DNA of 64,000 nucleotides from Methylocapsa acidiphila B2 (GCF_000427445.1 NZ_KE386496.1:2557504-2621503), one strand, 5' to 3'. Positions 25,898 to 35,327 are shown, counted from the first letter of the stretch. Program-made: numbers and translations. The notes: a model not told the origin generated them from the letters alone.

Positions 25898-27003
25898 GAC
25901 GGGAGAATGATCGCGGCGTCCGGCGTAAATCCGGCGGCGACCTTGTCGCCCGGCTCGAAGGCGCTTGCGCCGGGCTCGTGGTTTTGCCGCGCGGCGCGCA
26001 AGGCGAGGCCGCCGGAAAGGCCGATGCGATAAAGCGTGACCTCGCCGAGATAGGCTTTTTCCTCGATCACGCCATGAAGGAGATTAAGGCCGGGCGCATC
26101 CGGCGCCGCCTCCGATGGGCAGACGAGAATGCGCTCGGGGCGAAGGGCGACGGCGACCGGCCACCCCGGCGCGTAGGCCGCGGCGCAGGCGATCTCGACG
26201 GCGCCCGCCGCGGTCGCAACCGAGACGCGACCTCCGGTCGTCGTCGCGACCTTTCCGTCTAGGAGATTGATCTCCCCGACGAAGCGGGCGACATAGCGCG
26301 AGCTCGGCGTCTCGTAGATTTGCTCCGGCGTCCCGATCTGCTCGATCCGGCCCTCGCGCATGACGGCGATGCGGCCAGCCATCGCCATCGCCTCCCGCTG
26401 ATCATGGGTCACGACGAGGAAGGTGACGCCGAAAGTCTTTTGCAGACGCATGAGCTCGAACTGGGTCTCCTCGCGCAGACGCCGATCGAGCGCCGCGAGA
26501 GGTTCGTCGAGGAGCAGAAGCTTCGGCCTTTTGGCGAGCGCCCTGGCGAGAGCGACGCGTTGCTTCTGCCCGCCCGACAATTGATCCGGGCGGCGCTCGC
26601 CCAATCCCTCGAGCTGGACGAAACGCAGCATCTCTTCGACGCGGGTCTTGATCTTGGCCTTCGGCATTCCCTCCTGGACCAGGCCGAAGCCGATGTTGCA
26701 CGCGACATTCAGATGCGGAAAGAGCGCATAGGTCTGGAACATCATATTGACCGGACGCCGATGCGGCGGCGTCTCGGTCACGTCGACGCCGTCGATGAAG
26801 ATCCGGCCCGAGTCCGGCGCCTCGAAGCCCCCGATGAGGCGCAGAAGGCTCGTCTTGCCGCATCCGGACGGCCCGAGCAGCGCGAAAAACTCGCCGCGCC
26901 GGAGCGAGAGGGAAAGATTATCGACGGCCGTCAGCCGGCCATGCCGCTTCGTCACGCCCTCCAGGCGAACGACGGGGGCCGCGGATTCCGATGGTGCGGA
27001 CAC
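25894..27003 (-). CDS. potG: ABC transporter ATP-binding protein, PotG type
   Basis: The ATPase has Walker A GPSGCGKTSLLRLIGG, Q-loop MFQTYALFPHLNV, signature LSGGQKQRVALARALAK, Walker B LLLLDEPLAALD and the H-loop VTHDQREAMAMA, followed by a TOBE-like C-terminal domain (RPERILVCPSE). The GTG at 27003 (VSAPSES) is chosen because GGGGGAGG lies 10 bases upstream; a longer frame would start with an ATG at 27066 inside the end of pyrE. About 369 residues is normal. It follows pyrE by 28 bases, so the genes may share transcripts. No substrate-binding protein gene accompanies it. Confidence 0.92.
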   Translation of the reverse strand: MSAPSESAAPVVRLEGVTKRHGRLTAVDNLSLSLRRGEFFALLGPSGCGKTSLLRLIGGFEAPDSGRIFIDGVDVTETPPHRRPVNMMFQTYALFPHLNVACNIGFGLVQEGMPKAKIKTRVEEMLRFVQLEGLGERRPDQLSGGQKQRVALARALAKRPKLLLLDEPLAALDRRLREETQFELMRLQKTFGVTFLVVTHDQREAMAMAGRIAVMREGRIEQIGTPEQIYETPSSRYVARFVGEINLLDGKVATTTGGRVSVATAAGAVEIACAAAYAPGWPVAVALRPERILVCPSEAAPDAPGLNLLHGVIEEKAYLGEVTLYRIGLSGGLALRAARQNHEPGASAFEPGDKVAAGFTPDAAIILPS

Positions 27004-27031
27004 TGCGTTCGAACCTCCCCCGCGCCGCGCT

Positions 27032-27730
27032 TCACCCCGCCGGCTTGAATTCTGAAACGCCGCCATGCGCCGCCGACCAAGCCGCAGGCGCGGCGAGGAA
27101 TTTCTCGACCTCGTCGAGCGTCGCCGAATCGAAAGCCGCGCTTTCCCGCGCGACCGCCAAAACGTCATGCCAAGTCGTCAGATAATGCAGGGCGACGCCG
27201 AGCTCGTCCATGAGCGCCTGAGTTTGCGGAAATATGCCGTAAAAGAAAAACACGAAAGCATGGTCGCAGCGCTGGCCGGCCTCGCGCAGGGCGTTGCAAA
27301 AATTGACCTTGCTGCGTCCGTCGGTGGCGAGATCCTCGACGAGCAAGGCGCGGCCGCCGTCATGGAGATCCCCCTCTATTTGGGCGTTGCGGCCAAAGCC
27401 CTTGGGCTTCTTTCGAATATATTGCATCGGCAGCATCAGCCGGTCGGCGAGCCAGGCCGCGAAAGGAATGCCGGCGGTCTCGCCGCCGGCGATGACGTCG
27501 AGGCTCTCGTAGCCGATCTCGCGCTCGATCGTCGTCGCGGCGAAATCGACGAGCCGCGCGCGCAGGCGCGGATAGGAGATGATCTTGCGCATGTCGGTAT
27601 AGACCGGGCTCGCCCAGCCGGACGTGAAGATGAAGGGCGTCTCGGCGTTGAAGAGGATCGCCTTCACCTCGATCAACGCCTTGGCCGTCTCGCGGGCGAT
27701 CACTTGCTTTTCTGACGACAATTGGGACAT
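27032..27730 (-). CDS. pyrE: Orotate phosphoribosyltransferase
   Basis: Pyrimidine biosynthesis: orotate plus PRPP gives OMP. The PRPP-binding motif is [15 protein letters not shown] near the middle, with the N-terminal [19 protein letters not shown] and the region [18 protein letters not shown] typical of the alphaproteobacterial enzyme. The start [16 protein letters not shown] at 27730 is preferred over an ATG 20 codons earlier with an Arg/Ser-rich, non-coding-like extension. The 232-residue length is normal for this subfamily. Confidence 0.95.
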   Translation of the reverse strand: MSQLSSEKQVIARETAKALIEVKAILFNAETPFIFTSGWASPVYTDMRKIISYPRLRARLVDFAATTIEREIGYESLDVIAGGETAGIPFAAWLADRLMLPMQYIRKKPKGFGRNAQIEGDLHDGGRALLVEDLATDGRSKVNFCNALREAGQRCDHAFVFFFYGIFPQTQALMDELGVALHYLTTWHDVLAVARESAAFDSATLDEVEKFLAAPAAWSAAHGGVSEFKPAG

Positions 27731-27860
27731 GGGCACACTCGGGGCGCAACTTTCGGAGCTTCTCCTCGCCCGGCTATGGCCGCGGGTCAAGCCGGGTTCG
27801 CCGGGCCGCGCGCCGATTCATCCCCTGTCGCACAGGGGCTGTCAGGGCACGGCCTGCTTG

Positions 27861-29237
27861 TCAGGAGGCGGCCGACCCGGTCGCGCCCGACGCAGAGGGT
27901 GGCTGCGGCTCGCGCTCCCCCTCGCGGCGCAAAAAATCGCGCCGCTTGTCGATGGCGTGGCGAGCATGCGCGATGGCGACCGAGAAGCCGGTGGAATCGA
28001 GCCCTCCCCTGGCCTGGCCCTTGACGAACCAGGAGATGACCAGGTTCAGCTCCGCCTCGAGGCGCTCGAGCTCAGCGTGGTCGGCGCCGAGAGCGCGATC
28101 GGCGAGCGCGATCAGCCGATCGACCTGGCGGAGATCGTCCTCGGACTTTCGGCGCGCCATGCGGCTCGCGATAAAGGCGGCCATCGAGCCGAGGGCGGTC
28201 AATCCCATCCCGACAATATAAAAATACTGCTGGAACTCGTCGAAAAAGCTCTGCTCGCCATTGGTGAGATAGGCGGCGACGCCTGGATGAACCGGCAGGA
28301 TCGGGTTCTTTTCGTCGGTGTCCGGCGCCTCGATCTGATTGGCGAGCGGCGTCACCGCCATCAATTTGGCCTTGGCCGTGAAAATGGACCGCGCGATCGC
28401 TCCGGCGACGATATTGAGCATCTTGCCGGGCGCGACGAAGCGGTAGGTGACGGCGACGCTCGTCACAGTGTCGTCGGGCGTCGGCGGCTGGCCTCTGAAC
28501 GCTCCGACGGGAATGTCGATCGACTCGAATCCGGGATCGCGCTTGGCGATCGCCTCCGCTTCGTCGATGGCGAGGATTTGCGGCCGGCCCCTGGTCGCGG
28601 CCCGCACCGCGGAAACGACGTCCACCGGCTCTCCGGGGCCGATAGGGCCAACGGCGAGGATCGCCGCGACGCGCTTGTCGCGCACGGCCTTGCCGATCTC
28701 GGCGAGCGGCAGGACAAGCCGCTTCACCGCCTTCGGCTGAATGTCATAATAGCGCAGGATCGCATCAAAAGCCTGCTCGTTATAGGCCTGCAAAGGACTT
28801 TCGGGTATGGCGATCGTCTTGCCGTTGAGGTCCGCGACCTTGTCGATCGACGATTTAGGCGGCAGGACGATCGCCACTGCGTCGCGGCGGAGAATGGCGA
28901 TGGTTTGGCCGTTCGTCGGCGGCGCGACGTCGGTCCGCACAATGGCGAGATCGGTCGCTCCGTCCTCCAGCGCCTTCGCGCTCGCAACAAGATCGGCGAC
29001 CGGAACGAATTTAATGTGGACGCGTGGATGATCGCTCTGCATCACTGACGCGAAAGCGCCGACGAACCGTTGCGCCGCACTGGCTTGCGTGCTCGTCGTC
29101 ACACGCAGGTTCGCATGCGGCGACCAGAAATACACGGCCGCGATGAGCGCCGCGACTATGACCAGGATCCCCCCTATCAGGAGCAACATGCGGCGCAAAG
29201 AACGGCTCCCGGCGTATTGTTTCGGGATCGCGGACAT
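27861..29237 (-). CDS. TAXI-family solute-binding protein with N- and C-terminal membrane anchors
   Basis: A 458-residue protein. The N-terminus has a membrane helix (MLLLIGGILVIVAALIAAVY), then a TAXI-type binding domain (RVTTSTQASAAQRFVGAFAS, DLAIVRTDVAP, AIPESPLQAYNEQAFDAIL, DVVSAVRAATRGRP). A second membrane helix (YIVGMGLTALGSMAAFIA) follows, with a cytoplasmic helical tail containing RRKSEDDLRQVDRLIALADRA. Classic TAXI proteins are free periplasmic partners of TRAP permeases; this one is anchored twice and no TRAP permease is adjacent. A sensory rather than transport role is possible. The start at 29237 is used; an ATG 11 codons earlier is in frame. Confidence 0.8.
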   Translation of the reverse strand: MSAIPKQYAGSRSLRRMLLLIGGILVIVAALIAAVYFWSPHANLRVTTSTQASAAQRFVGAFASVMQSDHPRVHIKFVPVADLVASAKALEDGATDLAIVRTDVAPPTNGQTIAILRRDAVAIVLPPKSSIDKVADLNGKTIAIPESPLQAYNEQAFDAILRYYDIQPKAVKRLVLPLAEIGKAVRDKRVAAILAVGPIGPGEPVDVVSAVRAATRGRPQILAIDEAEAIAKRDPGFESIDIPVGAFRGQPPTPDDTVTSVAVTYRFVAPGKMLNIVAGAIARSIFTAKAKLMAVTPLANQIEAPDTDEKNPILPVHPGVAAYLTNGEQSFFDEFQQYFYIVGMGLTALGSMAAFIASRMARRKSEDDLRQVDRLIALADRALGADHAELERLEAELNLVISWFVKGQARGGLDSTGFSVAIAHARHAIDKRRDFLRREGEREPQPPSASGATGSAAS

Positions 29238-29429
29238 CCACCTTGGCGCTAAAGCATTTTCGCGGCGCACGCAAATGCCGCGGCGGGCTTCCGGTTCGGC
29301 GGGCAGGTTGTTTGTCGCGCGTCATTCGCGGTACAAGGCTAGAGCTTGCGCGGCGTCACCGATTCCGTTGACGCCAGCGCGAGCGCCGGGCGCGCGCTAC
29401 CGGCCTAATAGTCAAGCAGGAGGAAAAGA

Positions 29430-29786
29430 ATGCGACACGCACTACTCGCCGCCGCAACCATCACAGCGTGCCTCGTCTCCAGCGCAAAGGCGCAAACGCC
29501 GCTCAGCGCCTATGCTGACCCGGAAGGCTATATCAACGTCCAGGCTTTGACCTGCGCGGAGCTCGCGGGCACCTTCCAGGAGGACGCCGATCTTCTGACC
29601 ACCTGGTACAGCGGCTGGTATAACGGGCTGGCGAAAAAGCATTTCATCAATGTGAAGCGCTCCAAGGAAGCCGAGCATGAAACGATTGTTTATTGCAAGG
29701 CGCATCCCGAGAAGAAGGTGATCGAGGCGATCGGGACCGTCATCGATGAGATGCGGGCCAAATCCGGGATCGAACTCTCGAAATAA
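29430..29786 (+). CDS. HdeA/HdeB family periplasmic acid-stress chaperone-like protein
   Basis: A 118-residue exported protein with signal peptide (MRHALLAAATITACLVSSAK, cut after AKA). The mature part has the two-cysteine HdeA/HdeB pattern: NVQALTCAELAGTFQED, WYSGWYNGLAKK and ETIVYCKAHPEKKVIEAI. HdeA-type proteins prevent aggregation of periplasmic proteins at low pH. AGGAGGAAAAGA precedes the ATG, a very strong ribosome site suggesting high expression. It stands alone. Confidence 0.88.
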   Translation: MRHALLAAATITACLVSSAKAQTPLSAYADPEGYINVQALTCAELAGTFQEDADLLTTWYSGWYNGLAKKHFINVKRSKEAEHETIVYCKAHPEKKVIEAIGTVIDEMRAKSGIELSK

Positions 29787-30087
29787 ACAAAGGCCTGCCT
29801 CGAAAAAGGACGCGCCGGAGGCTTGGACTTCGGCGCATTCCGCGGGGCCCGTGGTCGCCGCCCCCTGATCGCCCTCGCTTCGGAAGGGCGGGAGACCTCG
29901 TCGCTGTGTTAAAATTATTACTGTTGGAAGGAATCGCGCGCTGAACCGATGAAGCCACTCCTATTTGCTTGAGCGCTCCTGCATTAGTGCAATTATAGTA
30001 GCGAACTAAGGAATCCTCTCTTTCAATAGAATTTGGTTGGAAAGATCCGTCGGGCAGTCATTCCATGCCGAGAGAAGAATAAGAGCC
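29787..30087. other. Gap upstream of the outer-membrane channel gene
   Basis: About 300 bases with no recognisable gene. The right half is noticeably AT-rich (for example TTAAAATTATTACTG near 29910 and TTTCAATAGAATTTGG near 30022), consistent with a promoter for the outer-membrane protein. No terminator with a clear T run is seen after the HdeA-like gene. Confidence 0.45.
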
Positions 30088-31041
30088 ATGGAAAAAGGGT
30101 GCGCGAGGCGAACCGCATATGGCGCGCTCTGTTTCGGCTGGCTCTTTTCAGCCAGCCAGCCTGCGCAGGCTACGGAATATGGCCTCAGCGACTACATCCT
30201 CGGCTTGTCGATGCCGATGTCCGGCTATACGCCGCCGCCAGGCGCCTATTTCTGGGACACGTTTTACCTCTACAGCGGCAGCGGGACGCTCTATCGGGAC
30301 CCGGCCGCCAACAGAAGCACCAAAATCGCCTACAGCTATCTCGCCGACGTCGCGACAGTGGCTTGGTATGGCGATTTCAAAATTCTCGGCGGCACGCCCG
30401 GGCTTTCGGCGGTTACGGCCCTGGTCGGATTTCGCAATACCGCCTTGACCACGTCGACGAATTCATACGGCGTGCGAAACCTCTCCAGCGCCACCGGCGA
30501 GGTCACTAGCCTCTCGGACAGCTATTTCAGCGCCTTGCTGGGTTGGGAGGCCGGAGAGCACCATTGGAACCTGGTCGTGACAGGATTCGCGCCGACCGGC
30601 AACTACAATCCCGACCGTCTGGCGCAAACAGGCCTCAACCGGCCAGGCATCGACGTTCGAGGCGCCTATACCTTCCTAAGCCAGTCGGGGACGGAAGTCT
30701 CCGGCGCGCTAGGCGTCACGTTCAACGCGCTCAACACGACGACGAACTATCAAAGCGGCGATGAACTTCATTTCGAATGGGCGCTGAACCAGCATCTGCC
30801 CTTCGGCCTCGCCGCCGGCGTCGGCGGCTATTATTACCAACAAATCACCAATGATCATGGCGCCAGCGACGCCTATGGCGCGTTCAGAGGGCGCGTCGCG
30901 GCGGTGGGGCCTTTGCTCGCCTATACGTTCGTGGCGGGCGCGCAGCAGGTCAGCCTCAGCGCACGTTGGTTTCATGAATTCGACGTTGTGAATCGCGTGC
31001 GAGGCGATTCGGTCTTCACGACATTGAGCTTCCCGCTTTAG
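30088..31041 (+). CDS. Outer-membrane protein of the phenol-degradation MetA/SphA type
   Basis: A 317-residue exported beta-barrel candidate. The start at 30088 gives a basic N-terminus (MEKGCARRTAYGALCFGWLF) and cut near AQA. The mature sequence begins TEYGLSDYILGLSMPMSGYTPPPGAYF, the standard beginning of the MetA-pathway outer-membrane family, and contains SYLADVATVAWYGDF and GWEAGEHHWNLVVTGFAPTGNYN. The C-terminus ends in Phe-Pro-Leu after alternating hydrophobic strands. These proteins are thought to help hydrophobic compounds cross the outer membrane. No aromatic-degradation enzymes are adjacent, so the substrate is unknown. Confidence 0.82.
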   Translation: MEKGCARRTAYGALCFGWLFSASQPAQATEYGLSDYILGLSMPMSGYTPPPGAYFWDTFYLYSGSGTLYRDPAANRSTKIAYSYLADVATVAWYGDFKILGGTPGLSAVTALVGFRNTALTTSTNSYGVRNLSSATGEVTSLSDSYFSALLGWEAGEHHWNLVVTGFAPTGNYNPDRLAQTGLNRPGIDVRGAYTFLSQSGTEVSGALGVTFNALNTTTNYQSGDELHFEWALNQHLPFGLAAGVGGYYYQQITNDHGASDAYGAFRGRVAAVGPLLAYTFVAGAQQVSLSARWFHEFDVVNRVRGDSVFTTLSFPL

Positions 31042-31400
31042 AGCCGAGAGCGTTCCAATCGATCGTCTTTCCGAACATGCTTTGGCGATCCAACTTCGAC
31101 GCCCCGCTCCGAAGGCCATGACGACCCGCACTTCGACGATTGCCGGCGGAGCGATAATCGGTTGCGCATCAAAGAGGCCTATGGTTTCTCAAGGCGGCGC
31201 TTTCGGCCGCGCGCGGAACTCGTCTACCGCGTTTCCAATGGGCTCGCCGCGCCGCACATGCAGGAGGTGCGGAAACGCCGGACGCGCAGGCGACAAAGCC
31301 GACCAAGATGACCGGGAGATGACACGAGCAGATGACAATAAGAGAGACGACACTTGTGGATCGAAACGCGCGATTTGCGAGCGCATGGCTGGAGTATGCG
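31042..31400. other. Gap upstream of the DUF1254 gene
   Basis: No gene is supported. Open frames on both strands have skewed compositions without family resemblance. The frame of the following gene is open from 31332, but the 23 extra residues would bury its signal peptide. Promoter position not clear. Confidence 0.45.
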
Positions 31401-33005
31401 ATGAACAATAAAGCTCTTGCATTGACGGTGAGCCTTCTCCTCGCTCAGGCGCTCGCGCCGGCGGCCTTCGCCGAGACGTCGACCAAGGAACCCGCCAAAG
31501 AAGCGGCTATCTCTGAAGAAGAAGCGCATGCGATCGGGGTCGACGCCTATCTCTATCTGTACCCCCTCGTCACCATGGACCTGACCCGCAAGCAGCTGAC
31601 CAATGTCGAGCCGGGCAAGGAATGGGGCCGCGGCCCCATGAACACGTTTGCGAATGTTCCTGAATTTCCGCCGGCCGATTTCAAGGCCGTCGTACGGCCC
31701 AATTTCGACACGCTTTATTCCATCGCCTGGCTTGATCTCATCAAGGAGCCGGTCGTCGTTTCCGTTCCCGACACAGGCGGCCGCTATTATCTCTTGCCGA
31801 TGCTCGACATGTGGTCGGACGCCTTCGCGTCGCCGGGGTGGCGCACGACCGGAACGCAGGCCGGCACTTTCGTCGTCGCCCCGCCGAATTGGCGCCCGGA
31901 GCTCCAGGGCGACAAGCTGACCGGGAAATTCAAGCTTCCGAAGGACGCTCAGCGCGTCGACGCGCCGACACCTTATGTCTGGATCATCGGCCGCACCAAG
32001 ACCGACGGACCGGCAGATTATGACGCCGTCCACAAGATCCAGGCCGGATTTAAGGCGACGCCTCTCTCGCATTGGGGCAAGCCGCCCGCTGCCGTCGCTT
32101 TCAAAGCCGATCCCAATATCGACATGAAGACGCCGCCGAAGCTGCAAATCGATGGGATGCCGGCGAGCCAATTCTACGCCTTTGCCGCCGAGATTCTAAA
32201 ACTCCAACCGCCGCATCTCACCGACCAGCCGATCCTCGCGCGCTTGCGGCGGATCGGGTTCGAGCCCGGCAAGAGCTTCGACATCGACAAGGTCTCCCCA
32301 GCCGTCAGAAGCGGCCTTCTGCATGCGCCTGAAGACGCGCAAAAATTGATGAAATGGAAGACCCAGTCGATCGCGCAGGTTGTGAACGGCTGGTCGATGA
32401 ACACGAACACAATGGGCGTTTATGGCGATTACTATCTGAAGCGCGCGATCGTCGCTCAACTCGGCCTCGGCGCCAACGTCCCGGAAGATGCGATCTATCC
32501 GCTCAATCTCGCCGACGAAACGGGCAAGCCCCTCGACGGCGTCAATTCCTACAAGCTGCATTTCGACAAGAACGCGCTGCCGCCCGTCGAGGCGTTTTGG
32601 TCCGTGACCCTCTACGACCAGGATGGTTTCCAAGTCGGAAACCCGCTCAATCGCTTCGCCCTCAGCAGTTGGATGCCGTTCAAATATAATTCGGACGGGT
32701 CGCTGGACCTTTATGTCCAAAACGAGAGCCCCGACGCAGACAAAGAGACGAATTGGCTCCCCGCGCCGAAAGGTCCGTTCAACCTCACAATGCGCCTTTA
32801 TGCGCCGAAGCAAGACGCCTTGACCGGGGTATGGAATCCGCCTCCGGTCACCGAGTTAGTGAAGGCGCCTCTCAATCTACTTCCTCCGGCCAAGACCGAG
32901 CCGCCGGCCAAAGCGGAGGAGCCCGCCACGGAGCCGCCCGCCAAGGCTGACGAGGCTCCCGCCGAGCCTAAGGACGACAACTCGGACGACGCCGAAAAAG
33001 AATAA
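31401..33005 (+). CDS. Exported DUF1254/DUF1214 protein
   Basis: A 534-residue protein with signal peptide (MNNKALALTVSLLLAQALAP, cut after AFA). The DUF1254 domain is seen in VDAYLYLYPLVTMDLTRKQL, FPPADFKAVVRPNFDTLYSIAW and GRYYLLPMLDMWSDAFASPG. The DUF1214 domain follows with YGDYYLKRAIVAQLGLGAN, WSVTLYDQDGFQVGNPLNRF and SLDLYVQNESP. The tail (last 45 residues) is a Pro/Ala/Glu/Lys repeat with PPAK units. Function is unknown for this widespread family. The start is the internal ATG that gives the signal peptide. Confidence 0.9.
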   Translation: MNNKALALTVSLLLAQALAPAAFAETSTKEPAKEAAISEEEAHAIGVDAYLYLYPLVTMDLTRKQLTNVEPGKEWGRGPMNTFANVPEFPPADFKAVVRPNFDTLYSIAWLDLIKEPVVVSVPDTGGRYYLLPMLDMWSDAFASPGWRTTGTQAGTFVVAPPNWRPELQGDKLTGKFKLPKDAQRVDAPTPYVWIIGRTKTDGPADYDAVHKIQAGFKATPLSHWGKPPAAVAFKADPNIDMKTPPKLQIDGMPASQFYAFAAEILKLQPPHLTDQPILARLRRIGFEPGKSFDIDKVSPAVRSGLLHAPEDAQKLMKWKTQSIAQVVNGWSMNTNTMGVYGDYYLKRAIVAQLGLGANVPEDAIYPLNLADETGKPLDGVNSYKLHFDKNALPPVEAFWSVTLYDQDGFQVGNPLNRFALSSWMPFKYNSDGSLDLYVQNESPDADKETNWLPAPKGPFNLTMRLYAPKQDALTGVWNPPPVTELVKAPLNLLPPAKTEPPAKAEEPATEPPAKADEAPAEPKDDNSDDAEKE

Positions 33006-33029
33006 GGCGCCGAAGGTCCCGCGGCGCGT

Positions 33030-33563
33030 CTACCGGTCCCACCGGTCGAGCGCCGCGGCGAGACGATCCGCTTCTGCGGCGATCGCGGCGGAGCGACGCC
33101 GCAAGAGCCCGAGCATGTCGCTCAAGAGCGCTGGAGCGTCCTCGAGATCCCGCTCCCCCGCCAGCCAACCGGCGAGGGCCGACTCGTCACGGTCGAGGGC
33201 GCGGGCGGCGTCGCGCTGCCAATCGCCGCCGAAGGCAAGCCGCGCCGCTCGGCGAAACAGATCGGGCGCCGAGAGATTCGCCTCGGCTGCGGCGGCGCCC
33301 TCCGCGAGCTTCGGCTGCGTCAGCTCGGCTAGGCGCAAGATCTCGGGAAGCGCCGCGCGGACCGCATTGGCGCCCGCCAGGGATACGGTCCAATGGCGTT
33401 TCTCCGGTCGCCATTGGACATGCGGCGCCCAGCGCAGAAGCGCAAGCAACTGCTCGCTGAATCCCGACCGGATGACGATGACGTCGCCCACGACCTCAAC
33501 AAAGGGATTCGGTGGAAACGGATTTGCCGCAAGGGAAGCGCGAGCTTTTTCGATGGCGGACAT
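33030..33563 (-). CDS. Unknown protein with an N-terminal HARP-like segment
   Basis: A 177-residue protein. The first third (VVGDVIVIRSGFSEQLLALL and PEKRHWTVSL) resembles the HARP-type fold found beside some helicases, where a strand-turn pattern ends in a W-x-V motif; this is a weak comparison from memory. The rest is helical and Arg/Ala-rich with LDRDESALAGWLAGERDLED, reminiscent of a helix-turn-helix style segment that would decide on non-binding. No signal peptide. It is followed upstream by another small unknown gene on the same strand (54-base gap). Confidence 0.6.
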   Translation of the reverse strand: MSAIEKARASLAANPFPPNPFVEVVGDVIVIRSGFSEQLLALLRWAPHVQWRPEKRHWTVSLAGANAVRAALPEILRLAELTQPKLAEGAAAAEANLSAPDLFRRAARLAFGGDWQRDAARALDRDESALAGWLAGERDLEDAPALLSDMLGLLRRRSAAIAAEADRLAAALDRWDR

Positions 33564-33616
33564 TTCGGTTCAACCGCGCCCGTGCAGTCGGGGAAAAGAA
33601 AAGCAGCGCGGCCCCA

Positions 33617-34003
33617 TCACAAACCGCCGCTCATCACGCCGTCCCAATTTGGCCGCCCGGTGGTCAGGAAATTGAGGATCGCTCGGGCGGCCGCAGCGCC
33701 GTTGGCGCGCCAACCCGGATGACGCCGATCAACCGTCAGATCCGGGAAAAACAGCGCGGCGAGCGAGCCGCCGGCCTGGGCCTGTCCTTGCACGTAGCGC
33801 CGGGCGCCGAGGACCGAGATTCCATGCGCCAACGCAATATGGCCGCCGATGCAGCCGACCGAGCCGCAGTCGGAAGCCGCCTGATTCATGTCGAGGGCGG
33901 CGGCTTCGGCCATGAGCTTGGAACACAGCGCGATGAGCTCCTCGCGTTCCCAATCCTCGACTCCGAGCGCTTCGGCCGGCAGATAGGGCTCATGATGTTT
34001 CAT
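33617..34003 (-). CDS. Unknown small protein with CGSVGCIGGH motif
   Basis: A 128-residue protein without signal peptide. Its clearest motif is SDCGSVGCIGGHIAL (about residues 44-58), reminiscent of small uncharacterised proteins with a Cys-x4-Cys-x-x-Gly core that occur next to phage or regulatory genes; I do not know a function. The C-terminal part contains RRYVQGQAQAGGSLAALFFPD and RPNWDGVM. Codon use fits the genome, and a GGAGGCGG ribosome site precedes the ATG, so it is a real gene. Confidence 0.65.
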   Translation of the reverse strand: MKHHEPYLPAEALGVEDWEREELIALCSKLMAEAAALDMNQAASDCGSVGCIGGHIALAHGISVLGARRYVQGQAQAGGSLAALFFPDLTVDRRHPGWRANGAAAARAILNFLTTGRPNWDGVMSGGL

Positions 34004-34082
34004 TTCCGCCTCCTTGGATAGACAAGCTGAATTTAGGCCGATTTCGCGAGACGTCGACTCCCTCGCGAGAAAAGAAGGCGGC

Positions 34083-35327
34083 TCATGTGATCATCCCGAC
34101 CACGGCGCCGCTCATGCTGGTCGCCAAAGTCCCCGAGACGATCGAACGCAAGCCGAGTTGCGCGATCTCGCGCTTGCGCTCCGGCGCCATCACGCTCATG
34201 CCGCCGATCATGATCCCGAGACTGCCGAAATTGGCGAAGCCACAAAGGGCGAAAGTCATGATCAGCCGCGAGCGCGGGCTCAAAGCCTCCTGCGGCAGGC
34301 GCGCCAGCTCGACATAGGCCACGAACTCGTTGAGCGCCGTCTTGACGCCCATGAGCCGCGCGGCGGCCTCCGTCTCGGCGGCGGGGATTCCGATCAGCCA
34401 TACGATGGGACGAAAGCCGAAGCCAAACAGGCGCTGCAGCGTCAAAGGATCGTCGGCGTGAGGAATGAAAGCGAGAGTCATGTTGATGAGCGCGACGAGC
34501 GCGACAAGCACGATCAGCATCGCGATAATATTGGCGAGAAAACCGATCCCCTCATTCGCGCCGCGCACGATCGCCTCCATCATGCTGGATGGCGGATCGG
34601 CGATGTCGAGACGGCCGGCCTCTTTGAGATTTGGCGCAAAGGGAACCATGATCGCCGCAACGGCGAGGGCCGCTGGCGTCGATATGATCGAAGCGATGAG
34701 AATCATGCCGAGCGCGTCGGGAATGACCGGTCCGAGCAGGCTCGCGTAGATCACCATGACGGTCCCCGCGATCCCCGCCATTCCGCAGCTCATCAGGGCG
34801 AAAAGCTCGCCCCGCGCCATCGACCTGAGATACGGCCGCACCAGCAAGGGCGCCTCGACCATCCCAACGAAAATATGCACGCATGCGCCGAGGCCGAGCG
34901 CGCCGCCGATCCCAAGTGTGCGCCGGAGCGTCCAAGCGAGGACCCAAACGATCTTTTGAAGAATGCCTAGGTAAAATAAGAGCGAGGCCAGCGCGCTGAT
35001 CACGAGGACCAGCGGAAAAGCGCGAAATCCAAGGATGAAGCTCGCCTCCGGACGAGTCTCGGCGAAGGGGAGCGGTCCGCCGCCAAGATAGCCGAAGACG
35101 AATGAGGTTCCGGCGTCGGTGGCGGCTTGCAGCGCCGCGACAGCCCGATTCAGGAGGAGAAAGACCCATGTCGCGGGCGGAAATTTGAGCAGCGCCAGAG
35201 CCAGGCCGAGCTGAAGCGCGACGCCGCCGAAAACAACGCGCAACGCCGGCCCGCGCCGGTTTTCGCTAAGAAGCCAAGCCAAGAGAAGGAGCGCGAGGAT
35301 GCCAACCGCGCCGCGGAAAACTGTCAT
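34083..35327 (-). CDS. Concentrative nucleoside transporter, NupC type
   Basis: A 414-residue membrane protein of the CNT family that takes up nucleosides with protons or sodium. Family segments are LQLGLALALLKFPPATWVFL, FVFGYLGG, the helical hairpin with EASFILGFRAFPLVLVISAL, GMVEAPLLVRPYL, CGMAGIAGTVMVIYASLLG, KTALNEFVAYVEL and ALCGFANFGSLGIMIGG. Start at 35327, with GAGG upstream; a longer in-frame ATG at 35384 adds a basic stretch unlike the family. No nucleoside-metabolism genes are adjacent. Confidence 0.9.
   Translation of the reverse strand: MTVFRGAVGILALLLLAWLLSENRRGPALRVVFGGVALQLGLALALLKFPPATWVFLLLNRAVAALQAATDAGTSFVFGYLGGGPLPFAETRPEASFILGFRAFPLVLVISALASLLFYLGILQKIVWVLAWTLRRTLGIGGALGLGACVHIFVGMVEAPLLVRPYLRSMARGELFALMSCGMAGIAGTVMVIYASLLGPVIPDALGMILIASIISTPAALAVAAIMVPFAPNLKEAGRLDIADPPSSMMEAIVRGANEGIGFLANIIAMLIVLVALVALINMTLAFIPHADDPLTLQRLFGFGFRPIVWLIGIPAAETEAAARLMGVKTALNEFVAYVELARLPQEALSPRSRLIMTFALCGFANFGSLGIMIGGMSVMAPERKREIAQLGLRSIVSGTLATSMSGAVVGMIT

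Noticed and set aside
27004-27168. Longer N-terminus for the PotG-type ATPase
   Set aside because: The extra part lies in the end of pyrE, is Arg/Ser-rich without ABC features, and a GGGGGAGG site precedes GTG 27003.
27624-29048. A long plus-strand frame across pyrE and the TAXI gene
   Set aside because: Spans two real genes on the other strand and shows no domain.
31082-31411. A 109-residue frame in the gap before the DUF1254 gene
   Set aside because: No ribosome site, irregular composition and no recognisable family; it overlaps the start of the next gene.
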